From contig CADCHI010000003.1 of the NCBI GenBank assembly GCA_902801165.1, positions 29,483-93,482 on the forward strand: a stretch of 64,000 bases of DNA, in the 5' to 3' direction. This document shows, in pieces, positions 17,391-25,107 of this stretch. Position numbers and translations under genes: made by a program. Under the pieces are notes generated by a model. That model searched no databases and had not been told where the DNA came from. It was given only the letters and a program-made list of their open reading frames with translations. Position 1 is the first letter of the stretch; the number at the start of each line of letters is the position of its first letter. Origin of the DNA: an uncultured Eubacteriales bacterium (lineage in GTDB: Bacteria; Bacillota; Clostridia; Christensenellales; Aristaeellaceae).

Positions 17391-18353
17391 CTACAGGTGG
17401 CAGGCCAGGAAGTGGCCCGGGGCGACCTCGCGCATCTCGGGGTTGACCTCAGTGCAGACGGGCTTGCAGTAGCGGCAGCGGCTGGCAAAGGGGCAGCCCG
17501 GGGGCGGGTCGATGGGCTGGGGCACGTCGCCCTGGAGCACGATGCGGTTGGCCTGCTGGGCCAGGTCCGGGTCGGCGATGGGCACGGCAGACATCAGCGC
17601 CTGGGTGTAGGGGTGCTGCATGTTGGAGTACAGCTCCTCGGCGGAGGCCAGCTCCACCATGTGGCCCAGGTACATCACGCCCACGCGGTGGGAGATGTGC
17701 CGAACCATGGACAGGTCGTGGCTGACGAACAGGTAGGTGATGCCGAGGCTGTCCTGCAGCTCCTCCAGCATGTTGATCACCTGGGCCTGTATGGACACGT
17801 CCAGGGCCGAGATGGGCTCGTCGCAGACGATGAACTCCGGCCGCATGGCCAGGGATCGGGCGATGCCGATGCGCTGGCGCTGGCCGCCGGAAAACTCGTG
17901 GGGATAGCGGTTCAGGTGATCCTTCTTCAGGCCTACCTGCTCCACCAGCTCCGCCACCCGGGCGGTGATCTCCGCCTGAGGCATGCCCTGCAGGCGCATG
18001 GGCTCCCCGATGATGCTGGAGACGGTCATGCGGGGGTTCAGGGAGGCGTAGGGGTCCTGGAAGATCATCTGCATCTTCCGGCGATAGGGCAGCACAGCCT
18101 TCTCGTCCAGGTTGGCGATATCCGTGCCCTGGTAGAGGATCTGCCCGCCGGTGGGGCGGTAGAGGCGCACCAGCGTGCGGCCCACGGTGGTCTTTCCGCA
18201 GCCGGATTCGCCCACCAGGCCGAAGGTCTCGCCGGGATAGAGGTCAAAGCTGACGTCGTCCACGGCCTTGAGCAGCTTGCGCCGTCCGAACAGAGACAGG
18301 CCCACGGGGAAGTACATCTTGAGGGAGCGGACCTCGATCAACGGTGAAGCCAT
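17391..18353 (-). CDS. Peptide ABC transporter ATP-binding protein, OppF type (second operon)
   Basis: Walker A GESGCGKT, signature FSGGQRQR, Walker B FIVCDEPISALD and the histidine of FVSHDLS are intact. The C-terminal cysteine cluster CPFASRCRYCKPVC is present. The start at 18353 is preferred because GGGAGG is seven bases before it; the ATG at 18359 overlaps the oppD stop but abuts the ribosome site. The length is 320 residues. It pairs with the adjacent OppD. Confidence 0.94.
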   Translation of the reverse strand: MASPLIEVRSLKMYFPVGLSLFGRRKLLKAVDDVSFDLYPGETFGLVGESGCGKTTVGRTLVRLYRPTGGQILYQGTDIANLDEKAVLPYRRKMQMIFQDPYASLNPRMTVSSIIGEPMRLQGMPQAEITARVAELVEQVGLKKDHLNRYPHEFSGGQRQRIGIARSLAMRPEFIVCDEPISALDVSIQAQVINMLEELQDSLGITYLFVSHDLSMVRHISHRVGVMYLGHMVELASAEELYSNMQHPYTQALMSAVPIADPDLAQQANRIVLQGDVPQPIDPPPGCPFASRCRYCKPVCTEVNPEMREVAPGHFLACHL

Positions 18354-18355
18354 GG

Positions 18356-19351
18356 TCATCCCTCCCTCTCGATCTTCGGGGCCTTCGGGTGCATCAGGTG
18401 GCAGGACACCGCGTGGGTGTCTGTGAGCACCGTGCGGGGCGGCATGTACTCCCGGCAGACGGGCATGCAGTAGCGGCAGCGCGGCGCGAAGGGGCAGCCC
18501 TTGGGGGGCATCAGCATGTCCGGCGGGGTGCCCTTGATGGGGATCAGCTTCTCGTCCGGGCTGTCCGTCAGCTTCGGGATCGAGTTCAGCAGGCCCCAGG
18601 TGTAGGGATGCCTGGGGGCGTAGAAGATCTCCCGGGCAGTGCCCTCCTCGGCGATGGTGCCGCCGTACATGACCAGGATGCGGCTGCACATGCTGGCGAT
18701 GACGCCCAGGTCGTGGGTGATCATGATGATAGACGTCTTGGTGGAGTGCCTCAGGTGGTTCAGCAGGTCCAGGATCTGGGCCTGGATGGTCACGTCCAGG
18801 GCGGTGGTGGGCTCGTCGGCGATGACCATCTTGGGGCTGCAGGCAATGGCGATGGCGATCATCACGCGCTGGCGCAGGCCTCCGGACAGCTCGTGGGGAT
18901 ACTGGCGCAGGCGGGCCTCCGGGTTGGGGATCTCCACCTGCCGGAGCAGCTCCAGCGCCTTGGCCCGGGCCTCGGCGCGGTTCAGCTTCATGTGGTTCCT
19001 CAGCGGCTCGGTCAGCTGGGACTCCACCGTGAACAGCGGGTTCAGCGAGGTCATGGGGTCCTGGAAGATCATGCCGATCTCGCGGCCGTGCATGGCCCGC
19101 AGGGCCTTGGGGCCCATCTGGGTCAGCTCCCGCCCGTCGAAGCGGATCGACTCGGCGGAGATGTCCGCGTAGTTGGGCAGCAGGCCCATCACGGACAGCA
19201 TCGTCACGCTCTTGCCGGAGCCGGACTCGCCCACGATGCCGATGCTCTCGCCCTGGTCCACGTGGAAGGAGACGCCGCGCACGGCCTGCACCGTGCCCAC
19301 GCCGATCCGGAACGAGGTGGTGAGGTTCTTGACCTCGAGAAGCTTATCCAT
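18356..19351 (-). CDS. Peptide ABC transporter ATP-binding protein, OppD type (second operon)
   Basis: Walker A GESGSGKS, signature LSGGLRQR, Walker [13 protein letters not shown] and LITHDLG-type switch (MITHDLG) are present, with the C-terminal cysteine cluster CPFAPRCRYCMPVC. The start at 19351 has AAAGGA eight bases away; the ATG at 19360 is too close to it. Unlike the OppD of the first operon, it has no basic N-terminal extension. Only three bases separate it from oppF. Confidence 0.94.
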   Translation of the reverse strand: MDKLLEVKNLTTSFRIGVGTVQAVRGVSFHVDQGESIGIVGESGSGKSVTMLSVMGLLPNYADISAESIRFDGRELTQMGPKALRAMHGREIGMIFQDPMTSLNPLFTVESQLTEPLRNHMKLNRAEARAKALELLRQVEIPNPEARLRQYPHELSGGLRQRVMIAIAIACSPKMVIADEPTTALDVTIQAQILDLLNHLRHSTKTSIIMITHDLGVIASMCSRILVMYGGTIAEEGTAREIFYAPRHPYTWGLLNSIPKLTDSPDEKLIPIKGTPPDMLMPPKGCPFAPRCRYCMPVCREYMPPRTVLTDTHAVSCHLMHPKAPKIEREG

Positions 19352-19391
19352 AGAATCCATCCTTTGCGATATAGGGGGGCGGCCGGAGGCC

Positions 19392-20336
19392 TCACTTCTT
19401 CAGGCGGGGGTCCAGCGCGTCGCGCAGGCCGTCGCCGATGAAGTTGAAGGAGAACATCGTCAGGCAGATGGCCAGCACCGGGAAGAAGATCTGGTAGGGC
19501 TGGGACAGCATCATCGGGATGGCGTCGTTGGCCAGGGAGCCCCATGAGGCCATCGGGGCCTGTATGCCGATGCCTAGGAAGGACAGGAAGGCCTCGGAGA
19601 AGATGGCGTTGGGGATCAAAAACGCGGTGGAGACGATGATGGGGCCCATGGCGTTGGGCAGCAGGTGGGTGCGCAGCAGGTGCCAGGTGCGCCCGCCCGC
19701 CAGCCGGCTGGCCAGCACGTATTCGGAGAACTTCAGCCGCATGACCTCGCTGCGCACCACGCGGGCCGTGCCGATCCAGCTGGTGAAGCACAGTGCCAGT
19801 ATGACAGAGGGCATGTTGGAGCCGAACAGCAGCATGATCAGCACGATGTACAGCAGGCTCGGCAGGCTGGAGAGGATGTCCACGATGCGCATCATGACCA
19901 TGTCCGTGCGGCCGCCGATGTAGCCGGACAGGCCGCCGTAGATGACGCCGATGACGAAGTTGATGGCGGCGGCCACGATGCCGATGGTCAGCGAGATGCG
20001 TGCGCCGTACATGATGCGGATGAACAGGTCGCGGCCCATCTGGTCGGTGCCGCAGGGGTGGGCCAGGCTCGGGCCCATGTTCATGCTCGTCAGGTCCATG
20101 CCCGAATAGGTGTAGGGGGAGAGCATGGGGATGACGACGGCCATGACGGCCATGATGAGTATGATCGAGGCGCCGATCACCGCCAGGGGGTCCCGGCGGA
20201 AGCGATGCCAGACGTCGTGCCAGTAGGTGGTGCTGGGTCGGGAGATCTCCTCCGCGCCGGTGCTGTCCTCGTTGATGACGAAGAGCTCGTCCGGCAGGTT
20301 GGCGTATTTTTGCATATCGGGCAGGTTGACGGACAC
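19392..20336 (-). CDS. Peptide ABC transporter permease, OppC type (second operon)
   Basis: The 314-residue product has the normal OppC size, with helix 1 at about residues 56-78 and the motif HPCGTDQMGRDLFIR. The EAA loop is seen around EYVLASRLAGGRTWHLLR, and the end DGLRDALDPRLKK is conserved. It lacks the large insert found in the OppC of the first operon, which shows that the insert is not a species-wide trait. Confidence 0.95.
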   Translation of the reverse strand: MSVNLPDMQKYANLPDELFVINEDSTGAEEISRPSTTYWHDVWHRFRRDPLAVIGASIILIMAVMAVVIPMLSPYTYSGMDLTSMNMGPSLAHPCGTDQMGRDLFIRIMYGARISLTIGIVAAAINFVIGVIYGGLSGYIGGRTDMVMMRIVDILSSLPSLLYIVLIMLLFGSNMPSVILALCFTSWIGTARVVRSEVMRLKFSEYVLASRLAGGRTWHLLRTHLLPNAMGPIIVSTAFLIPNAIFSEAFLSFLGIGIQAPMASWGSLANDAIPMMLSQPYQIFFPVLAICLTMFSFNFIGDGLRDALDPRLKK

Positions 20337-20352
20337 GATGCTCCCTCCCTTC

Positions 20353-21279
20353 TCAGCTGTTCAGCTTGACCCGCGGGTCCACGATGGCCAGCAGGATGTC
20401 GGAAATCAGGTTGCAGATGACGACGAAAATGCCGAAGAATATGACGATGCCCATGATCATGGTGTAGTCGCGGTCGGATACCGACTGCACGAAGTAGCGG
20501 CCCACGCCGGGCACGGAGAACAGCCGCTCCACCACGAAGGAGCCGGTCAGCAGGCCCGCAATCAGCGGCCCCAGGTAGGTGATGACCGGGGTCAGCGCGT
20601 TCTTCAGGGCGTGCTTGCCCACCACCCACAGCTCCTTGACGCCCTTGGCCCGGGCGGTGCGGATGTAGTCCTGCTCCAGGGCTTCCAGCATCGAGGAGCG
20701 GGTCTGGCGGGTGATGTAGGCGATGGGGTTGAAGGCCAGGCAGGCTACCGGCAGGATGTAGTGCCGCCAGGTGGTGAGGCCGTAGCTGGGCAGCCATTGC
20801 AGCACGCCCGCGAACAGGTACAGCAGCAGCACCGAAATCACGAACACCGGCACCGATATGCCGATGGTGCAGAACACCATCGCGGCCATGTCCATGAACC
20901 TGCCGCGGTACAGCGCCGCGAGCACGCCCATGGGGATGCCGATGATCAGCGCCACGATGACCGCCACCGCGCCCACCCGGGCCGATACCGGGAAGTGCTG
21001 GGAGATGATGGAGTTCACCGTGGTGTCCTGTTTCTTGTAGGAGATGCCCAGGTCGCCGTGGAGCAGGTTGCGCCAGTAGCTGAGGTACTGCTCGAACACG
21101 GGGCGGTCCAGCCCATAGCTGGCGGCGATGCGCGCCAGCACCTCCGGGGGCACGTTCTTCTGCTCATTGGGGCTGAAGGGGCTGCCCGGCATGGCGTGCA
21201 TCATGAAGAAGGAGATCGTGATCAGCACCACGATGGTCAATACGCCGGCGAGCAGGCGCTTGAGGATGTATTTCAGCAT
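20353..21279 (-). CDS. Peptide ABC transporter permease, OppB type (second operon)
   Basis: The start at 21279 (MLKYILKRLLAGVLTIVV) follows GGGAGTGATCC; upstream frame is leader sequence. The 308-residue protein has the family opening with the first helix, the EAA loop DYIRTARAKGVKELWVVG and the end DILLAIVDPRVKLNS. It is the first gene of a minus-strand operon oppB-C-D-F plus the M20 enzyme. The promoter and an inverted repeat in its leader are listed separately. Confidence 0.95.
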   Translation of the reverse strand: MLKYILKRLLAGVLTIVVLITISFFMMHAMPGSPFSPNEQKNVPPEVLARIAASYGLDRPVFEQYLSYWRNLLHGDLGISYKKQDTTVNSIISQHFPVSARVGAVAVIVALIIGIPMGVLAALYRGRFMDMAAMVFCTIGISVPVFVISVLLLYLFAGVLQWLPSYGLTTWRHYILPVACLAFNPIAYITRQTRSSMLEALEQDYIRTARAKGVKELWVVGKHALKNALTPVITYLGPLIAGLLTGSFVVERLFSVPGVGRYFVQSVSDRDYTMIMGIVIFFGIFVVICNLISDILLAIVDPRVKLNS

Positions 21280-21310
21280 TGGATCACTCCCAGGCCGTCG
21301 ATTGCATAAG

Positions 21311-21348
21311 ATGTATAAAAATACATTGCATTTGAAACTTTTATACAT
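21311..21348. promoter_or_regulatory. Inverted repeat at the start of the oppB leader (candidate operator)
   Basis: ATGTATAAAA (21311-21320) and TTTTATACAT (21339-21348) are perfect inverted copies, 18 bases apart. The outer arm falls at the predicted transcription start of the minus-strand opp operon. It may bind a repressor or form a leader hairpin. Confidence 0.5.
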
Positions 21349-21353
21349 GGTCT

Positions 21354-21382
21354 ATTCTACTACGAAACACATTAAGTTGCAA
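21354..21382 (-). promoter_or_regulatory. Promoter of the second opp operon
   Basis: On the minus strand TTGCAA (21382-21377) and TAGAAT (21359-21354) are 17 bases apart. Confidence 0.6.
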
Positions 21383-21475
21383 GGGCAATTATAAGGAAAT
21401 TCATTTTTAACAACCGGAAACCATAGTAGTAAGGCAAGGATGAATGTTAATGTCTCTTTATCTGTAAGAATAAAC

Positions 21476-21504
21476 TTGACAAAGGACGCATAAGCTGATA
21501 TAAA
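21476..21504 (+). promoter_or_regulatory. Promoter of the peptide-binding protein gene
   Basis: TTGACA (21476-21481) and TATAAA (21499-21504), 17-base spacer. Together with the minus-strand promoter this 300-base region is a divergent control region with no gene in it. Confidence 0.7.
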
Positions 21505-21580
21505 TATACTATCATCATGCATCGGTCCGGGCCCTGCGCGGGCGGGCCGTCATGGTAAACACCTTCAAGGAGGAAACAAC

Positions 21581-23167
21581 ATGAAGAAGCTGCTTTCTTT
21601 GCTGCTCGTGCTGACGCTGGCTGCGGCCGTGCTGGTCGCGCCGGGCTTTGCCGAGGCCGGCAAACAGGTGATCGTCACCTCTATCCAGGATGACCCTGAG
21701 GAGATGGACCCCACCCGCAATTCCTATGCCCGCTCTTCCCGCGTGCTGCAGAACCTGTTCGTGGGCCTGTACAAGCTGGATGCCGACGGCACGACCTATG
21801 TGCCCGCCCTGGCCGACAGCGTGGAGATCTCCGAGGACAACCTGACCTATACCTTCACCCTGAAGGACGGCCTGAAGTGGTCCGACGGCTCCGATCTGAC
21901 CGCCTATGACTTCGAGTATTCCTGGATTCGCACGCTGGACCCCGAGTCCCGCACCAACAGCGACCTGTGGATCATCAAGAACGGCGAGAAGTTCTCCAAC
22001 GGCGAAGCGACCGCCGAAGAGGTCGGCGTGAAGGCGCTGGACGAGAAGACCTTCCAGGTTGAGCTGGAGGCCCTGACCCCCTGGTTCCTGTCCCTGACCG
22101 CCACCACCGCCTACTTCCCGGTGAGCAAGGCCAACTGCGAGGCCAACGAGAAGTGGACCGCCGACGTGGCCACCTACGTCAGCGACGGCCCCTTCATGCT
22201 GCAGGAGTATTCCTCCCTCAGCCGCCTGGTGCTGGTGAAGAACCCCAACTACTATGACGCCGACAAGGTGCAGATCGACGAGGTGCAGTTTGTGGTCATC
22301 CCCGACTCCACCGCCTCCCTGACCGCCTACAACAACGATGAGATCAACGTGAACTCCGACCTGAGCGCCGACGCCCTGACCCAGTACGCCGGCTCCGACG
22401 AGTTCAACACCAAGGGCCGCATCGGCATCCAGTACTGCGACTTCCAGTGCCTGCTGCCGGAGTTCTCCGACAAGCGCGTCCGCCAGGCCTTCGCCATGGC
22501 CATCGACCGCCAGTCCATGCTGACCGCCCTGGGCATCATCGAGCCCCCGGTGTTCGGCTTCGTGCCCTACTCCCAGATGTCCCTGACCGACCCCACCAAG
22601 ACCTACCGCGAGGTCGCCGGCGACATGTTCACCGAGGACGTCGCCGCCGCGCAGGCGCTGCTGGCCGAGGCCGGCTATCCGAACGGCGAGGGCTTCCCGA
22701 CCGTGGAGCTGGTCTGCAAGAACGACACCCAGCAGAAGCTGATGATGCAGATCCTGGGCGAGTTCTGGAAGGCCAACCTGGGCGTCAACTACGAGATCAA
22801 GACCCTGGAGTCCAGCGTGTATTGGGATGAGCTGGCCGCGGGCAACTTCTCCGTGGACCGCAACGGCTTCACCTGCGACTACATGGATCCGTCCGCGCAC
22901 CTGAAGATCTTCACCGACGGCTCCAACGCCTCCGAGAACCAGTGGGACGACGCGGTGTACAGCCAGATGTACCGCGATTCCCTGCAGCTGACCGATCCCG
23001 CCGAGCGCGAGGCCGCCATCATCGAGCTGGAGAAGTACCTGACCGACGTGATGCCCGCCTTCCCGGTGTACAGCTACGAGCTGCAGTACCTGGTGAAGCC
23101 CAACGTGAAGGGCGTCATCGCCAACGCCATCGGCCACTTCTTCTTCGAGTACGCGACCGTGGAATAA
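21581..23167 (+). CDS. Peptide ABC transporter substrate-binding protein, OppA type (SBP family 5)
   Basis: The protein captures peptides outside the cell for the second opp transporter, whose genes are divergent. A signal peptide covers about residues 1-23 (MKKLLSLLLVLTLAAAVLV, then FAEAG); no lipobox cysteine is seen, so anchoring is not obvious. Family 5 features are EEMDPTRNSYARSSRVLQNLF, LKDGLKWSDGSDLTAYDFEYSW, and DKRVRQAFAMAIDRQ. The length of 528 residues is normal. GGAGGAAAC precedes the start. Confidence 0.95.
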   Translation: MKKLLSLLLVLTLAAAVLVAPGFAEAGKQVIVTSIQDDPEEMDPTRNSYARSSRVLQNLFVGLYKLDADGTTYVPALADSVEISEDNLTYTFTLKDGLKWSDGSDLTAYDFEYSWIRTLDPESRTNSDLWIIKNGEKFSNGEATAEEVGVKALDEKTFQVELEALTPWFLSLTATTAYFPVSKANCEANEKWTADVATYVSDGPFMLQEYSSLSRLVLVKNPNYYDADKVQIDEVQFVVIPDSTASLTAYNNDEINVNSDLSADALTQYAGSDEFNTKGRIGIQYCDFQCLLPEFSDKRVRQAFAMAIDRQSMLTALGIIEPPVFGFVPYSQMSLTDPTKTYREVAGDMFTEDVAAAQALLAEAGYPNGEGFPTVELVCKNDTQQKLMMQILGEFWKANLGVNYEIKTLESSVYWDELAAGNFSVDRNGFTCDYMDPSAHLKIFTDGSNASENQWDDAVYSQMYRDSLQLTDPAEREAAIIELEKYLTDVMPAFPVYSYELQYLVKPNVKGVIANAIGHFFFEYATVE

Positions 23168-23183
23168 GGCTTTCAACGACACA

Positions 23184-23218
23184 AACCGGTCGGAGCGAAC
23201 GCTCCGGCCGGTTTTTTG
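23184..23218 (+). terminator. Terminator of the binding protein gene
   Basis: AACCGGTCGGAGCG pairs with CGCTCCGGCCGGTT, with two A bases as loop, followed by TTTT. Confidence 0.9.
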
Positions 23219-23284
23219 CTGCCATTGTACAGGGTCGGGAAATCAAACCGTTTTTTAGAAATTGGTTTCTGGTTAAGCCGGCGG

Positions 23285-24484
23285 TCAGGGCATCGAAGCC
23301 TTGACGATGACCTCCATGTTCTCCTTCGCGCAGGGCAGGGACAGGAAGCGGGCGAACTGCTTCATTTCGGCTTCGATTGCCTCCAGCATGGCCCTGGAGG
23401 GGCGGATGCCCGGCTCCCACCACCAGCGGCTGATCCTGAACGCGCCTGCCTTCTGCGCGGGCAGGGGATCGAAGCGGGCCACGAGGCGATTGCCGTACAG
23501 CACCGGTAGCACGTAGTAGCCATACTGCCGCTTGGACACCGGCGTGTAGACCTCCCAGCGATACTTGAACCCGAAGAGGGCCTCGACCATGTCCCGGTCC
23601 CACATCAGGTTGTCCAGCGGCGCGATGAACCGGGCGTGGCGGCTGCCGCCGGCACTATTGAGGAGTTCCACCGCCTCGGGCACGGCGAAGAAGCGCTCCT
23701 TCCGGCCCTCGACGACGCAAGGGATGAGCTCGCCCCGCGTGGAAAGCCGCTCCAGCGCCGCGCGGCGGGGCTTGTCCTCATTGAACACATAGCCCTGCCA
23801 CGCTGCGCCCCGGCGGCCCCAGAGCAGGCCCACGCAGCGCACCCGGCGCAGGGTGTACCAGTCCGCAAAGGCTTCCTCATCCCGCTCCCGGTCGGCGGCG
23901 CATTCCGGCGGCAGCACCCGCTCGGTCAAATCGAAACGCCGCTGGGTGCCGGACTTGTCCGCCACGCACAGCCGCCCGGACCGGAACAGGTATTCCATTG
24001 CCGCGCCGGAGGGCCTGCGCGGCCCCCAGCCGAAGTCCTTCGATTCGCCCAGGGGGATGTCCGTCAGGGCGCAGGGTCCCTTCCGCCGGATGGTCTCCAG
24101 GATGTCGTCCAGCATGTCGAAGGCCTCGCCCTGGCCCCGCCCCTCCAGCCAGTTGCGGGCGTCGCGGGCGTGCAGACGGCGCTGGGGCGCGTAGTCCCCG
24201 AAGTTCCTGGCGGTGTAGACGCACATCTCCTTGTCGTAGCCGTCCACCAGCCAGTGATCCCGGTACAGCAGCTGCCGGAGAATCTCGGGGCGATAGCCGC
24301 GCACCCGGGCCTGGAGCACCAGGTCCGCGTTCCGCCCCACCACGTTCAGCGGGTCGTACTGGATCGTGCCCAGGCGGTCCATCGTCGCGCGGACGCCTTC
24401 GATGCCCCGGAAGCGGTCTGCGCCATCCAGGTTGTGATATCGGATCAGCAGGTCGCGGGCCTGCCGGTTGGTCAGCGTGAGCAT
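23285..24484 (-). CDS. Winged-helix DNA glycosylase-like protein (YcaQ family)
   Basis: The 399-residue product resembles the YcaQ/AlkX family, DNA glycosylases that open interstrand cross-links and remove bulky alkylated bases. Recognisable segments are LTNRQARDLLIRYHNL, DRLGTIQYDPLNVVGRNADL, YDKEMCVY and FIAPLDNLMWDRDMVEALF, followed by a conserved C-terminal part YYVLPVLYGNRLVARFDP. The start at 24484 follows AAGGAGG. A SOS-controlled gene lies just upstream on the same strand (start about 210 bases away), so the glycosylase could be read from the same damage-inducible promoter; no terminator is seen between them. Confidence 0.85.
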   Translation of the reverse strand: MLTLTNRQARDLLIRYHNLDGADRFRGIEGVRATMDRLGTIQYDPLNVVGRNADLVLQARVRGYRPEILRQLLYRDHWLVDGYDKEMCVYTARNFGDYAPQRRLHARDARNWLEGRGQGEAFDMLDDILETIRRKGPCALTDIPLGESKDFGWGPRRPSGAAMEYLFRSGRLCVADKSGTQRRFDLTERVLPPECAADRERDEEAFADWYTLRRVRCVGLLWGRRGAAWQGYVFNEDKPRRAALERLSTRGELIPCVVEGRKERFFAVPEAVELLNSAGGSRHARFIAPLDNLMWDRDMVEALFGFKYRWEVYTPVSKRQYGYYVLPVLYGNRLVARFDPLPAQKAGAFRISRWWWEPGIRPSRAMLEAIEAEMKQFARFLSLPCAKENMEVIVKASMP

Positions 24485-24561
24485 GGCAGCCTCCTTGCGT
24501 GGTAGGGGAAAGGTGCTTATGCCGACATTATACCCGATTTGCCGGAGGACCGCAACCGTCG

Positions 24562-24696
24562 TCAAACGAAGCGGTAGCGGCGGGCGCGGGCAAGCCGAAC
24601 CCGGGGCTGGCTCAGGCGCTTGAAGAGTTCGATGAACCGGTCGCTGATCAGGTCGGCGACGCAGAGGGCAACCATCAGGATAAACAGCAGTATCAT
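24562..24696 (-). CDS. 44-residue one-helix membrane protein, probably SOS-induced
   Basis: The start at 24696 has GAGG five bases upstream. The peptide begins with a hydrophobic helix (MILLFILMVALCVADLI) and ends in a strongly basic tail (LSQPRVRLARARRYRFV). A LexA-type box lies between the -35 and -10 boxes of the promoter at 24766-24795. In many bacteria LexA controls a small, poorly conserved membrane protein that blocks cell division (YneA, SidA, ChiZ types). This one has the right size and control but lacks a LysM domain, and there is no detectable sequence match. Division inhibition is an inference. Confidence 0.6.
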   Translation of the reverse strand: MILLFILMVALCVADLISDRFIELFKRLSQPRVRLARARRYRFV

Positions 24697-24765
24697 GTAA
24701 ACCTCGCAGCCGGCATGGGCTCCGGCGGGCCGTTCGATGGGGGAGCGATCGCTTTTGATGGGTCT

Positions 24766-24795
24766 ATTATATAATCGAACATATGTTCGTATCAA
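24766..24795 (-). promoter_or_regulatory. SOS promoter with perfect LexA box
   Basis: The 14-base palindrome CGAACATATGTTCG at 24776-24789 fits the Gram-positive LexA consensus (CGAACRNRYGTTYG). On the minus strand it fills the spacer between TTGATA (24795-24790) and TATAAT (24771-24766), 18 bases apart. LexA bound here would block the polymerase. Confidence 0.8.
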
Positions 24796-24884
24796 TCCAA
24801 AAGCGCCTCAAATGGCCATTTTGCAAGATTTTGTCGATCGGTGTTCGATTATGGGGAGAGAAGGGAAGGGCAGGATGCTGTTGA

Positions 24885-25075
24885 AAAAGAAAGATCCTTC
24901 ACTGCGTTCAGGATGACAGGGAACTGACGTTGTCATTCTGGGCGAAGCGAAGAATCCTTGACTTGCTGACAGGAGAAAGGCACGGAAATGAAGAAAAGAT
25001 CCTTTACTTCGTTCAGGATGACGGCATCTAACGATAGGTGGGGTCATTCTGAGCGAAGCGAAGAATCTTTGAAGA
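24885..25075. repeat. Dispersed repeats of the CATTCTG(A/G)GCGAAGCGAAGAATC type
   Basis: Two forward copies of a GTCATTCTGAGCGAAGCGAAG-like unit (24932-24955 and 25042-25066) alternate with two inverted relatives (GATCCTTCACTGCGTTCAGG-like, 24892-24916 and 24999-25022). They form pairs able to fold as hairpins. Frames through such units give spurious CHPERSEGS-type peptides. The 300-base stretch between the SOS gene and fumC holds only these repeats. Confidence 0.8.
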
Positions 25076-25107
25076 GATATGGGGGGCCTTATAATGTGAT
25101 AGTCCGA

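Noticed and set aside
24808-25047. A 79-codon minus-strand frame with CHPERSEGS-type peptides
   Set aside because: It is created by dispersed DNA repeats and is a known kind of false gene.
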